Shown here one piece after another: positions 1-7,960 of a stretch of DNA of 64,000 nucleotides. Source of the DNA: Candidatus Acidianus copahuensis (GTDB lineage: Archaea; Thermoproteota; Thermoprotei_A; Sulfolobales; Sulfolobaceae); the NCBI RefSeq assembly GCF_000632495.1, contig NZ_JFZT01000047.1:23481-87480 (forward strand), given 5' to 3'. The first letter of the stretch is position 1, and each line of letters begins with the position of its first letter. The notes below the pieces were generated by a model, which made no database searches, had not been told where the DNA came from, and saw only the letters and a program-made list of their open reading frames with translations. The position numbers and the translations under genes are program-made.

Positions 1-1587
1 CGCAACTAATGATGGGGTTAACCATACATCTGGAATCATTGTAGAAACTACCCTAGGATGGGGTTCGCTTCTCCTTAGTTCAGCTACTTTTTTCTGTAAG
101 TCATCAAGTTCTTCGTCACTAAAACCTGAAGCAACCTTAGATACTGTCTCAAAAACATCCTTATCTGGATTATAGGCTGCCATTAATATAGAACTAAATT
201 TTCCTCCTCTTTTTCCTTTACCGTAAAAGACGCCAACTGGGACTAGGTCAACAGTATCTGCCATTTCGCTTTGATAGTCCCTTTTGAACTTTATCCATAA
301 CCATCCCCTTGAGCCGGCTTGATAAATTGAATCCGGTGCAATCGATTTAACCATAACACCTTCGGCTCCATCTGAGATTGCCTGATAAAAGAATTCCTTT
401 AGTTTTTCAACATTATCCGTTTGTATATGCGTAGCTATATGAATCTTTTCATTATTAGTAATTATACTTTCTAGAATATTCCTTCTTTCCTGTAAAGATT
501 TTACAGTTAGATCCTCCCCTTCATAATACATTATATCGAAAAGAAAGACATTTACTGGATACTCTTTTATAGCTTCATGAATTTCACTCTTTCTTTTTCT
601 ATGCATAAGTTCCTGAAAAGGACGCATTTCACCGCTTCCTGGGTCTATTGGAACTATTTCTCCTTCAACGATAAACTCGTTACCTTTGATAAATTTCTCA
701 GCGTACTCTACTACATCTGGATACTGTGATGTTATGTTTTCTAATCTCCTTGAATATATATATATATTATTATCTTTTTTATGTATTTGCCCTCTTTCTC
801 CATCATATTTATAATCAACAAGAGCGTTTTTGCCTACTTTCTCAAGCATTTCTGCTGGATCTGAGAGTCTCTCAGCTAGCATTGGTCTTATCGGTATACC
901 GGGTAGAGGCTTAATTTCCTTAATTTTTCCTATTCCTTCGCTAGCAATTACCTTTGCAATATTCCCTAAATCTGCTCTCAAATTATAGGCTCTTTCGACT
1001 ATAGGTCTTGCTGACTGATCTCCACCATACGCTATAGCTAATGCGTCCATTACGGTAGCATCGCCTATACCTAGTCTTAATCTACCATCTATGAATCTAA
1101 CAATATATTTTGCCTCTAATGGAGATGCTTTCTTGAGTAGACCGACTAAAAGCCTTATCTTGATGTCTCTACTATTTTCCCCCGTAGTTGTGGCAATCTT
1201 TACAAGAGTTGTATAAGTTTCATCTACGGTTAGTGTTTTAGCAGAGCTTGCTCCCAAAAATGTTAGAATTGACGTTCCTTGTTCATTCTGCTTAAGTTGA
1301 AACGTGGCTTCTCCTAGGTCCCCTATTTGCTTGAATAATTTATCAACTTCCTCTTCCCTTTTACCAGTAGCTAGAGAAATAGATTTAACAAGAAATTTTT
1401 CTCCCAGTCCTATTTCTGGCATTCCACTAAAATCCGGCCATAATTTCCCTTGGATTAAATAGACTACTTTATCTATACTCTCTTTATCGGTTTCCTTAAA
1501 TAATTCAGATAATAAAGAAGTAAGTTGTATCCTAGATGATATCTTTTCTAGCTTATCGAAGTAATCAGCTATAATTTTAAACTCCAT
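1..1587 (-). CDS. lig: ATP-dependent DNA ligase (C-terminus cut by window edge)
   Basis: Seals nicks in DNA using ATP, in replication and repair. The frame runs off the left edge: 529 codons are present and roughly 70 C-terminal residues are missing compared with the usual length of about 600. The adenylation motif YKYDGER puts the nucleotidyl lysine at K260. Approximate domains: N-terminal DNA-binding 1-230, adenylation 231-415, start of the OB fold after that. On the minus strand a TATA-like CTTTTAATT (1611-1619) lies about 27 bases before the ATG, so the mRNA is probably leaderless. It is divergent from the dCTP deaminase gene. Confidence 0.97.
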   Translation of the reverse strand, partial: MEFKIIADYFDKLEKISSRIQLTSLLSELFKETDKESIDKVVYLIQGKLWPDFSGMPEIGLGEKFLVKSISLATGKREEEVDKLFKQIGDLGEATFQLKQNEQGTSILTFLGASSAKTLTVDETYTTLVKIATTTGENSRDIKIRLLVGLLKKASPLEAKYIVRFIDGRLRLGIGDATVMDALAIAYGGDQSARPIVERAYNLRADLGNIAKVIASEGIGKIKEIKPLPGIPIRPMLAERLSDPAEMLEKVGKNALVDYKYDGERGQIHKKDNNIYIYSRRLENITSQYPDVVEYAEKFIKGNEFIVEGEIVPIDPGSGEMRPFQELMHRKRKSEIHEAIKEYPVNVFLFDIMYYEGEDLTVKSLQERRNILESIITNNEKIHIATHIQTDNVEKLKEFFYQAISDGAEGVMVKSIAPDSIYQAGSRGWLWIKFKRDYQSEMADTVDLVPVGVFYGKGKRGGKFSSILMAAYNPDKDVFETVSKVASGFSDEELDDLQKKVAELRRSEPHPRVVSTMIPDVWLTPSLVA

Positions 1588-1610
1588 ATATGATCTTTGA
1601 TAATATACCT

Positions 1611-1619
1611 AATTAAAAG
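1611..1619 (-). promoter_or_regulatory. TATA box of the DNA ligase gene
   Basis: CTTTTAATT on the minus strand, centred about 27 bases upstream of the ligase ATG at 1587. This is the usual distance from box A to the transcription start in Sulfolobales, so transcription should begin at or next to the start codon. Confidence 0.5.
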
Positions 1620-1622
1620 GCA

Positions 1623-1671
1623 ATGATGAGACATAATAAGCGGAATAGATGAAGTTTCAGAGTTACGCTGA
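1623..1671 (+). ncRNA. Candidate C/D-box guide sRNA
   Basis: Box C ATGATGA (1623-1629), an 11-nt guide (1630-1640), D'-like CGGA (1641-1644), C'-like TAGATGA (1646-1652), a 15-nt guide (1653-1667) and box D CTGA (1668-1671). The order and size fit an archaeal C/D sRNA of about 50 nt that directs 2'-O-methylation. The D' box is imperfect, the D'-C' spacer is only 1 nt and the second guide is longer than usual, so this is weaker than the candidate at 16769-16817. It lies in the gap between lig and dcd. No target was assigned. Confidence 0.35.
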
Positions 1672-1743
1672 ACTTTGATAGAGCGTAGCAGATAAGATAA
1701 TGAGCCATAAGACCTTTAGGTTCTATTACTATTTAATTAATTA

Positions 1744-2274
1744 ATGATTCTAGGTGACAGAGATCTAAAGTATTTCCTCGAGAAAGGATGGGTGAAGATA
1801 GAACCGCTAAAGGAAGATAGTATAAGAGAAAACGGTGTTGATCTAAGAATAGGAGAAGAGATTGCTCGTTTTAAACAAACTGACAAAATATATGATGGAA
1901 AAATTGATGATTTCTACATCAAGGAAAAGGGAGAGGAGTTTGTGATCCACCAAAACGAACATGTTTTACTAGTAACGGAGGAAGTAGTCTCTCTACCTCA
2001 AGATATTATGGCGTTTGTTAACTTGAGGTCTTCTCTAGCAAGACTTGGTCTATTCATTCCGCCTACGATAGTTGACGCAGGTTTTCAAGGTCAACTAACA
2101 ATTGAAGTTATAGGTTCAGCATTTCCTGTTAAAGTGAAGAGGGGAGATAGATTCCTTCATCTAATCTTTGCTAGGACTCTAACACCCGTAGAGAAACCTT
2201 ATAGTGGAAAATATCAAGGGCAAAGAGGAGTAACGTTACCTAAAAACGATGGAAAAATTTCAAAAAATTTTTAA
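1744..2274 (+). CDS. dcd: dCTP deaminase (possibly with dUTPase activity)
   Basis: Deaminates dCTP to dUTP for dTTP synthesis; some archaeal members also hydrolyse dUTP to dUMP. The 176 residues show the trimeric dCTP deaminase/dUTPase signatures: NLRSSLARLGL (around residue 93), the VDAGFQGQLTIEV stretch that carries the catalytic glutamate, and a C-terminal YSGKYQGQRG nucleotide-binding tail. Length is normal for the family. It is transcribed away from DNA ligase and stands alone. Whether it is mono- or bifunctional cannot be told from sequence. Confidence 0.93.
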   Translation: MILGDRDLKYFLEKGWVKIEPLKEDSIRENGVDLRIGEEIARFKQTDKIYDGKIDDFYIKEKGEEFVIHQNEHVLLVTEEVVSLPQDIMAFVNLRSSLARLGLFIPPTIVDAGFQGQLTIEVIGSAFPVKVKRGDRFLHLIFARTLTPVEKPYSGKYQGQRGVTLPKNDGKISKNF

Positions 2275-2450
2275 TTTATTTTTTAAACTATAATATACTA
2301 AAATATATTCTTATTAGATTAGATATTTTGAAGAGTATAAAGTTAGTAATATTTGATACATATTAATGGTATTAAATTCAATCTATAACATAAAATATGC
2401 CCTATAATTAAAATTAATTTATCTTATATATTATACTTTTATATAAATTA

Positions 2451-3116
2451 TTAAATATTGATTTTCCACGATCTAGAGATGCCATCAAACACTATCCCAC
2501 CTACAGTCCTTAGCTTCTGGAATAGTTTATACTCTACAGGGGAAAGAAACTTTTGAGCTTCTACCTCATCCGATGTATGTATTTCTCCTAATTTCTTTAC
2601 GAATTCTTTATAGAAAGACGGATCGATAGCTATTCTTTCCTTTTCTGTTGGTATAACTTGACCACCACTATTCTGTATCTTATCAAAGAACTGATCGGGG
2701 TTTCTTAATTTGCCAAGTTCACTCTCATAAATAACTTTCTTCTCTCTCAAAATATCCATAACAGTCTTTCTTTCCTTTTTCTCTTCTTCTTGTTTCTCAT
2801 ATTTAGGATAAGACTTTTGGAAAACCTGTTCACGAGGTCTTTCAGAATTTTTTAATTCTTCTATATCCTCAGTCAATTGTGCTACTCTTTGCTTCAAATT
2901 TTCTATTTCTGCAGTAAATGGATTAATTAAATCTTGAATTTTTCGTTCTAGTCTTCTTAAATCCTCTTCCCCTAGTGATGCGGACTTAGATTCATTTGTA
3001 GCGCTAAATAACTTATACCTAACGTATTCCGACAATAGTGTAAAGCCTTCTTTCCTAGCAGAATCCTCTAATTCCCTATATTCCTCTTCATTAACCTTTA
3101 TAGAGATAACCTTCAT
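2451..3116 (-). CDS. RHH-type N-terminal domain plus coiled coil, unknown function
   Basis: 221 residues. Residues 1-40 (start MKVISIKVNEEEY, then two predicted helices) look like a ribbon-helix-helix DNA-binding fold. Residues about 50-92 form a heptad-like coiled coil, followed by a highly charged linker (about 95-120, rich in K/E/R) and a separate C-terminal region of about 100 residues ending in GIVFDGISRSWKINI, which I do not recognise. It may be a DNA-associated regulator or structural protein that dimerises through the coil. It is single-gene, with AT-rich gaps on both sides (2275-2450 and 3117-3205) in which I saw no other feature. Confidence 0.8.
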   Translation of the reverse strand: MKVISIKVNEEEYRELEDSARKEGFTLLSEYVRYKLFSATNESKSASLGEEDLRRLERKIQDLINPFTAEIENLKQRVAQLTEDIEELKNSERPREQVFQKSYPKYEKQEEEKKERKTVMDILREKKVIYESELGKLRNPDQFFDKIQNSGGQVIPTEKERIAIDPSFYKEFVKKLGEIHTSDEVEAQKFLSPVEYKLFQKLRTVGGIVFDGISRSWKINI

Positions 3117-3205
3117 GTTTTCATCTATTTCTTAACTTTCTACAGTATTAAAACTTCACAGCCTAGAGTACAATTAAATTAAATAAGAAGAAGGAAAAAT
3201 AAATA

Positions 3206-3898
3206 TTACTTTTGTTTATCAAGAAGAGTACTTATAAAATTCTCCTCGTTGGGAACTCCTATAAATTCCACAGACTCATTAACCGCTAAAGTTGGAACTG
3301 ACATAACTTGATATTTTTCAGCAATATCTTGATTCTCGTATGCCTCAACAACCTCAGAGATAACGTTACACTTATCCATTTTACACGCTTCATACGCAAT
3401 CATATGAGATAAAAGTGCAGCATAAGGACAATAAGGACATGATGGTGTAACTATAACTTCAACTCTTACTTTTCCATTCAATTTTTCCTTTAATGCACTA
3501 ACTGTTTCTGAACTTAAGCCACTGTCTCCCTGAGAAAGTCTAACGATTGTTTCAACTAAAGCTCTGATTTCTTCACCTACTGGAGCGCCAGTCCATCTTA
3601 TAAACCCCTTCATAAACGCTACTGTAGGCACTCTACTAACGTTAAACTCTGAAAATAATCCAGGATCTTTTGACTTATCTATAACGTTAACGTTAAGTAA
3701 ACTCTTACCATCAACCTTAGGTGTTGCATCGCTTACAAAGTTCATCAACTTCTCAGTTAGGCTACAGTAATTACACGCTTTATCATTAGAATCTATAAAA
3801 ACATATACATCAACTGGATTTTTCATATCCTTTAGTGCATCTTTAAGAGCTTCTTTTACATCATCTGTAAAAAGTTCTGCATATTCTTGCTCTGCCAT
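3206..3898 (-). CDS. pdo: Protein disulfide oxidoreductase (glutaredoxin-like, two CxxC)
   Basis: Forms, breaks and shuffles disulfide bonds in the cytosol, where thermoacidophiles keep many disulfide-bonded proteins. Two thioredoxin folds in tandem: the first active site is CNYC (C42/C45), the second CPYC (C154/C157), each followed by a cis-proline region (RVPT near 90 and SVPT near 205). 230 residues, normal for Pdo. The ATG at 3898 is preferred over a GTG at 3907 because GTGA sits 5 bases before it. It is the last gene of an operon with the AMMECR1, Mut7-C and small membrane protein genes. Confidence 0.94.
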   Translation of the reverse strand: MAEQEYAELFTDDVKEALKDALKDMKNPVDVYVFIDSNDKACNYCSLTEKLMNFVSDATPKVDGKSLLNVNVIDKSKDPGLFSEFNVSRVPTVAFMKGFIRWTGAPVGEEIRALVETIVRLSQGDSGLSSETVSALKEKLNGKVRVEVIVTPSCPYCPYAALLSHMIAYEACKMDKCNVISEVVEAYENQDIAEKYQVMSVPTLAVNESVEFIGVPNEENFISTLLDKQK

Positions 3899-3936
3899 TA
3901 TTCTCACTGTTTTATCTTTGCATTTAGCCTAAAAAG

Positions 3937-4605
3937 TTATTCTAATATTTCTTCACTTTTCTTGCATTTTATTTGATCCGGAGATTTCATCAAAATATCC
4001 TCTGATCCAGGATATTTCTCTCTAAAAATAACACCATAAAATCTTCTTATCTTAACTTCATTCATTAACCAACAATCTGGAGAAAGTCCAGCCTTCACAC
4101 AGGTTTCTGCTAGAAAAGTTTCTTCGTCCCAACAGTACTCTTTAGGAACTTGAGGCAAAAGTAATCCGCTATACATTATTCCTTTCTCTACAATTAAGCC
4201 GTCCCTTCCCACTTTTATCATTTTTGGAAGATCAAATCTATCATTTACATAAACTTCTTCAGGTTCTGTAAGAACAGTGACCTCAATTACTAGTTCCTTA
4301 AATTCTTCCTTAGAAATTGGTGGGAATCTAGGATCAGAAAAAGCTGCTGCTACAGCCGCTTTTTGAACTATATCCTTTAGGGGTGCTACTGCTTGAACAT
4401 AGCCAATACAGCCTCTAAGTGAATATGTAATACCATTAAAGGATTCGATAGTAACAAATGCCAAGCCTCTTTTGTTTATTATAGGATCATTAACTAAAAT
4501 ATCGTTATTTGATAGTCTTAATTTCCTCTCTATCGCTCTTCTTGCTAATTTGACTAGAATCTTCCCCCTCTCTAGATCTAGTTCTTGGATGCTTATACTG
4601 CTCAT
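3937..4605 (-). CDS. AMMECR1-domain protein
   Basis: 222 residues covering the whole AMMECR1 domain, with its hallmark LRGCIG at residues 63-68 and a later DPRFPP segment. The family is found in archaea and eukaryotes; its biochemical role is not established, though links to RNA or translation have been suggested. The start at 4605 is needed to keep the conserved N-terminal helix (LERGKILVKLARRAI), so the gene overlaps the upstream Mut7-C gene by 101 bases in another frame. It lies 38 bases upstream of pdo and is probably co-transcribed. Confidence 0.9.
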   Translation of the reverse strand: MSSISIQELDLERGKILVKLARRAIERKLRLSNNDILVNDPIINKRGLAFVTIESFNGITYSLRGCIGYVQAVAPLKDIVQKAAVAAAFSDPRFPPISKEEFKELVIEVTVLTEPEEVYVNDRFDLPKMIKVGRDGLIVEKGIMYSGLLLPQVPKEYCWDEETFLAETCVKAGLSPDCWLMNEVKIRRFYGVIFREKYPGSEDILMKSPDQIKCKKSEEILE

Positions 4606-5038
4606 ACATTTTTTCTCTTTCTTTTTGAGCTTTAATAAGTATCTCTGGTATTGTGCTCCAATGCTTTCCTTTCCAATACTCTTTATTACAACTAGTACAT
4701 AACCATTTGTTCTTTTCTACTTTTCTTAAAATTCCATTGCAAACAGAACATCTTGAGGCATCTAGATTGACTGAGAGATCTATGTCATATTTAAGAGATA
4801 ATTTGGCTAAAGTTATTATTACGCTATCTGCTGGTAAAGCCAAAAAACACTCTATTCCTATTTTTAAAGCTCTTGCACATAATCCTCTATCTCTTGTAAC
4901 AATAATCCTTTTCTCATTTTGAGCAATTTTTATAATTTTCCAGTCTTCATAAGAATTGTTATATAAAGTGTCATAACCCAATATTCTTAACCATCTAGCT
5001 AGCCTTCCCATCATTGCATCTAATATAAACTTCTGCAT
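4505..5038 (-). CDS. Mut7-C RNase-domain protein with zinc ribbon
   Basis: 177 residues. The N-terminal part begins with a PIN-like FILDAMMGRLARWLRILGYD and continues to TRDRGL, both typical of the Mut7-C (DUF82) predicted RNase domain. A zinc ribbon follows (CSVCNG around residue 97 and CTSC around 116). The last 40 residues are charged and low-complexity, and the 3' end overlaps the start of the AMMECR1 gene by 101 bases. A role in RNA processing or decay is an inference from the fold. It starts 2 bases after the small membrane protein gene upstream. Confidence 0.88.
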   Translation of the reverse strand: MQKFILDAMMGRLARWLRILGYDTLYNNSYEDWKIIKIAQNEKRIIVTRDRGLCARALKIGIECFLALPADSVIITLAKLSLKYDIDLSVNLDASRCSVCNGILRKVEKNKWLCTSCNKEYWKGKHWSTIPEILIKAQKEREKMYEQYKHPRTRSREGEDSSQISKKSDREEIKTIK

Positions 5039-5040
5039 CG

Positions 5041-5289
5041 TTAGACAATGATGTTATATATAACCAGTAGTATTAAAAACCACGCTATTATCAAGGTTAA
5101 TACTCCCTTTCCTAACAAATTCCACTTCTTATCTGGATGAAATAAAATTGCTACAACAACTATACTTATAATATATCCTATAATAAGATATAGCAACGCT
5201 AAAATAAACGTATTAACAAAGATTGAAATTAACCCAGCTATTAGACCTATTATTCCCCTTAATAGGAGAATTTTATCTTCTCTATTCAC
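5041..5289 (-). CDS. Small integral membrane protein, three predicted TM segments
   Basis: 82 residues of very hydrophobic sequence. Predicted transmembrane helices at about 9-28, 30-50 and 60-81, with a short charged loop HPDKKWN between the second and third. No family recognised. It is the first gene of the operon leading to Mut7-C, AMMECR1 and Pdo (2-base gap to Mut7-C) and is divergent from rqcH, with which it shares a short promoter region. Function unknown. Confidence 0.75.
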   Translation of the reverse strand: MNREDKILLLRGIIGLIAGLISIFVNTFILALLYLIIGYIISIVVVAILFHPDKKWNLLGKGVLTLIIAWFLILLVIYNIIV

Positions 5290-5308
5290 ATTATGATCTT
5301 GTGGACCT

Positions 5309-7063
5309 ATGCCTTTAAAGTTGACAAGAAAGAGTTCTATGAGTTACATAGATCTTTTAGCATGGATAGTAGAGAATAGATCTAAAATTATCGGTTGTAG
5401 AATAGACAATATTTATTCTGTAGGAAATTTGGAAAATTTATTTCTTCTTAGAATTCATTGTAAAGATGGAGATAAATCGCTTATCCTAGAACCAGGTGTT
5501 AGAATTCACTTAACAAAATATGAAAGAGAGAAAACTTTATCAAATAAAGCAAAAATATTGAGAGAATTAATTAGGGACAGAATAATAAACGATATAAGTG
5601 CTGTAAATGAAGAAAGAATAGTTAAAATATTGTTATCAGATGGTAAAGAACTCATATTAGAGCTCCTTCCTCGCGGATTATTGGTTATAACGGATAATGG
5701 TAAGATCAAATTCTCAACACAATACAAGGAGTTTAAGGATAGAATAATAAAACCTGGTCTACAATACATTCTTCCTCCTCAAAAAGGCGGGAGGTCTGAT
5801 TCATTAGGTGTTCCTAAAGAGATTTTACAAGCATTAGGAATTACGCAAAATAATCTAGATGATGTGAAAAGTAAAGTTGAAGATTTAAAAGAAAAGATTA
5901 TAGAAGGGAAAATAACTCCATGTTTAAAAACTGGGCAGACTTTTATGCCAATAAGATTTGATGATTGTATAGAAAAGAATACATTTAATGATGCTATAGA
6001 TGATTATTTTATTGAAATCGAAAAAGATCAATTTACTGAAAATACATCACAGGAATTAGCAAATAAAAGGGGGAAAATTGAGAAAACTATAGAAAATATC
6101 GAAAAAACTATAGATGAATATAATAAAAAAGCTGAAGAACTAAGGAAAATAGGTAAAATACTAATGGAAAATTATGTTTATGTAGAAAATGTACTAAAAT
6201 CAGGAAACAGAAAGATGAACATAAGTGATATAGTTATAGAATTAAACCCTAGACTTTCAGCAATTGGAAACTCTTCAATGTATTTTGATATGGCAAAAGA
6301 ATACGCTCAAAAGGCCAAGAGAGCAGAGGAAAAATTAAATGAAATGAAACAAAAACTGGTAAAAATCGATCAGGAAATGACTCAAACTAAGGGAGGAACT
6401 AGTCTAACTATAAGGAAAAAAGAGTGGTATGAAAAGTATAGGTGGAGCATCACAAGAAACAACTACGTAGTAATAGCTGGACGGGACGTGGATCAAAATG
6501 AAAGTTTAGTTCGAAAAATTCTTCAAGATAATGACATTTATATGCATGCTGATATACAAGGGGCTGCTACAACAATTATAAAGGATCCTAAAGGTATAAC
6601 CGAAGAAGATCTTAATGATGCTGCTAAAATTGCAGCTTCTTATTCTAAGGCATGGAAGAGCGGTCTTGGAGCAGTAGATGTGTTCTGGGTTTATGGAAGT
6701 CAAGTTTCGAAATCTCCTCCAACAGGTGAATATTTGCCTAAAGGATCTTTTATGATATATGGAAAAAAGAATTTTATAAGAAATGTTAAACTTGACTTAG
6801 CAATAGGGCTAGAAGTTAGTGATAACATAAGAGTAATTGTAGGTTCTGAGGAATCTATAAAAGAAAAGTCCGCATCATATGCTGTAATAGCACCAGGGGA
6901 AGAATTTGAAAGAACGGCAGATAGATTAGGAAGAATACTATCTCAAGCTTATGAGTTAGGTACTATAAATCAACTTAGAGACGAAATAATCAAAATATTA
7001 CCAGGTAATTCCAAAATTCTAAAGGTAATAAATAACAATAAAGGTAGAAACGAGAAACAATAA
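5309..7063 (+). CDS. rqcH: RqcH/NEMF-family ribosome rescue protein (NFACT)
   Basis: Binds 60S/50S subunits that carry a stalled peptidyl-tRNA; relatives add C-terminal alanine or alanine/threonine tails. Up to 584 residues: NFACT-N (about 1-160), a helix-hairpin-helix-like part, two coiled coils (about 245-290 and 320-360) and an NFACT-R/DUF814 domain that starts near YRWSITRNNYVVIAGRD. Possible starts are ATG 5309, TTG 5321 or ATG 5339; a TATA-like CCTTTAAAG at 5312-5320 argues for a start at or near 5339, while family alignment favours one just upstream of it. At the position of the Asp-Arg tailing motif I read Glu-Arg (see findings). Confidence 0.93.
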   Translation: MPLKLTRKSSMSYIDLLAWIVENRSKIIGCRIDNIYSVGNLENLFLLRIHCKDGDKSLILEPGVRIHLTKYEREKTLSNKAKILRELIRDRIINDISAVNEERIVKILLSDGKELILELLPRGLLVITDNGKIKFSTQYKEFKDRIIKPGLQYILPPQKGGRSDSLGVPKEILQALGITQNNLDDVKSKVEDLKEKIIEGKITPCLKTGQTFMPIRFDDCIEKNTFNDAIDDYFIEIEKDQFTENTSQELANKRGKIEKTIENIEKTIDEYNKKAEELRKIGKILMENYVYVENVLKSGNRKMNISDIVIELNPRLSAIGNSSMYFDMAKEYAQKAKRAEEKLNEMKQKLVKIDQEMTQTKGGTSLTIRKKEWYEKYRWSITRNNYVVIAGRDVDQNESLVRKILQDNDIYMHADIQGAATTIIKDPKGITEEDLNDAAKIAASYSKAWKSGLGAVDVFWVYGSQVSKSPPTGEYLPKGSFMIYGKKNFIRNVKLDLAIGLEVSDNIRVIVGSEESIKEKSASYAVIAPGEEFERTADRLGRILSQAYELGTINQLRDEIIKILPGNSKILKVINNNKGRNEKQ

Positions 7064-7093
7064 TAACCCTAAATACTTTTATATTATTAACCT

Positions 7094-7960
7094 ATGCCAG
7101 TTTTAGCATTAGCCGAAAGAGTTTCCCTAGTAACACCAGAAGAATACCTAGCATTAAGAGTGTTTATTGAAAACAAGGATAAATACGAATATTTACCAAA
7201 GAATATTCTTAAAGATAGATTAGGGTTAAGTAGTAGAGAAGTAGATACTATACTCACAAAACTTAGGACAGTAAAAGCAATAGACACAGAGAGAATATCT
7301 GGAGAAATTATGTTCAAAATAACTTTTACTGGCATAGATATCCTAGCAATTAAGTCATTATATGCAAAACACGTTGTAAAAAGTCTAGGTCAATCCATTG
7401 GACAAGGAAAAGAAAGTTCAGTTTATTATGGATATGATTTTAATGGTGAGTTAATAGCTATAAAACTCCATAGAGTTGGAAAAACTAGCTTCAAAAATGT
7501 AAGAAAATTAAGAGAATTAAGAAGAGAAAAAAGCTGGATCTCCATAACGTTAGATAATGCATTAAATGAATTCAGTGCTCTGCAGTGTGTCAAAAGTAAT
7601 TTTGGTAACGTTCCTTCACCTCTAGGATATGCTTTTAATGCAGTTACAATGGAGTTTATAGAAGGCGTTCAGCTAGCCCATGCTGAGTTATCTAAACCGT
7701 CAGAAGTGCTTGACAAAATCTTAGCCACAATGAGAATTGCATATACATATTGTAAAATTGTTCATTCGGATCTAAGCCCATATAATATAATTATATCTAC
7801 AAATAATGAGGAACCCTTTATCATTGATTGGCCCCAGGCAAAGCATTCTGATATAAATCTTTATAGAGATATTAAAAATATCCTTGATTTCTTCTATAAA
7901 AAATACAAAATAGAACATAATATGGAAAAAATTTCGGCATATGTAAAGGGGGAATCATGA
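7094..7960 (+). CDS. rio2: Rio2 atypical serine kinase/ATPase
   Basis: Acts in the last steps of small-subunit ribosome maturation. 288 residues: an N-terminal winged helix (about 1-80), then a RIO kinase domain with the glycine-rich loop GQGKESSVYYGYD, lysine in AIKLHRVG, catalytic loop HSDLSPYNII and metal-binding IDWPQ. All key residues are present. The stop codon overlaps the ATG of the DUF460 gene (ATGA), so the two proteins are translationally coupled. Confidence 0.96.
   Translation: MPVLALAERVSLVTPEEYLALRVFIENKDKYEYLPKNILKDRLGLSSREVDTILTKLRTVKAIDTERISGEIMFKITFTGIDILAIKSLYAKHVVKSLGQSIGQGKESSVYYGYDFNGELIAIKLHRVGKTSFKNVRKLRELRREKSWISITLDNALNEFSALQCVKSNFGNVPSPLGYAFNAVTMEFIEGVQLAHAELSKPSEVLDKILATMRIAYTYCKIVHSDLSPYNIIISTNNEEPFIIDWPQAKHSDINLYRDIKNILDFFYKKYKIEHNMEKISAYVKGES

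Noticed and set aside
726..914. Small hydrophobic frame on the plus strand within DNA ligase
   Set aside because: It lies opposite the ligase active-site region, which is clearly coding on the minus strand.
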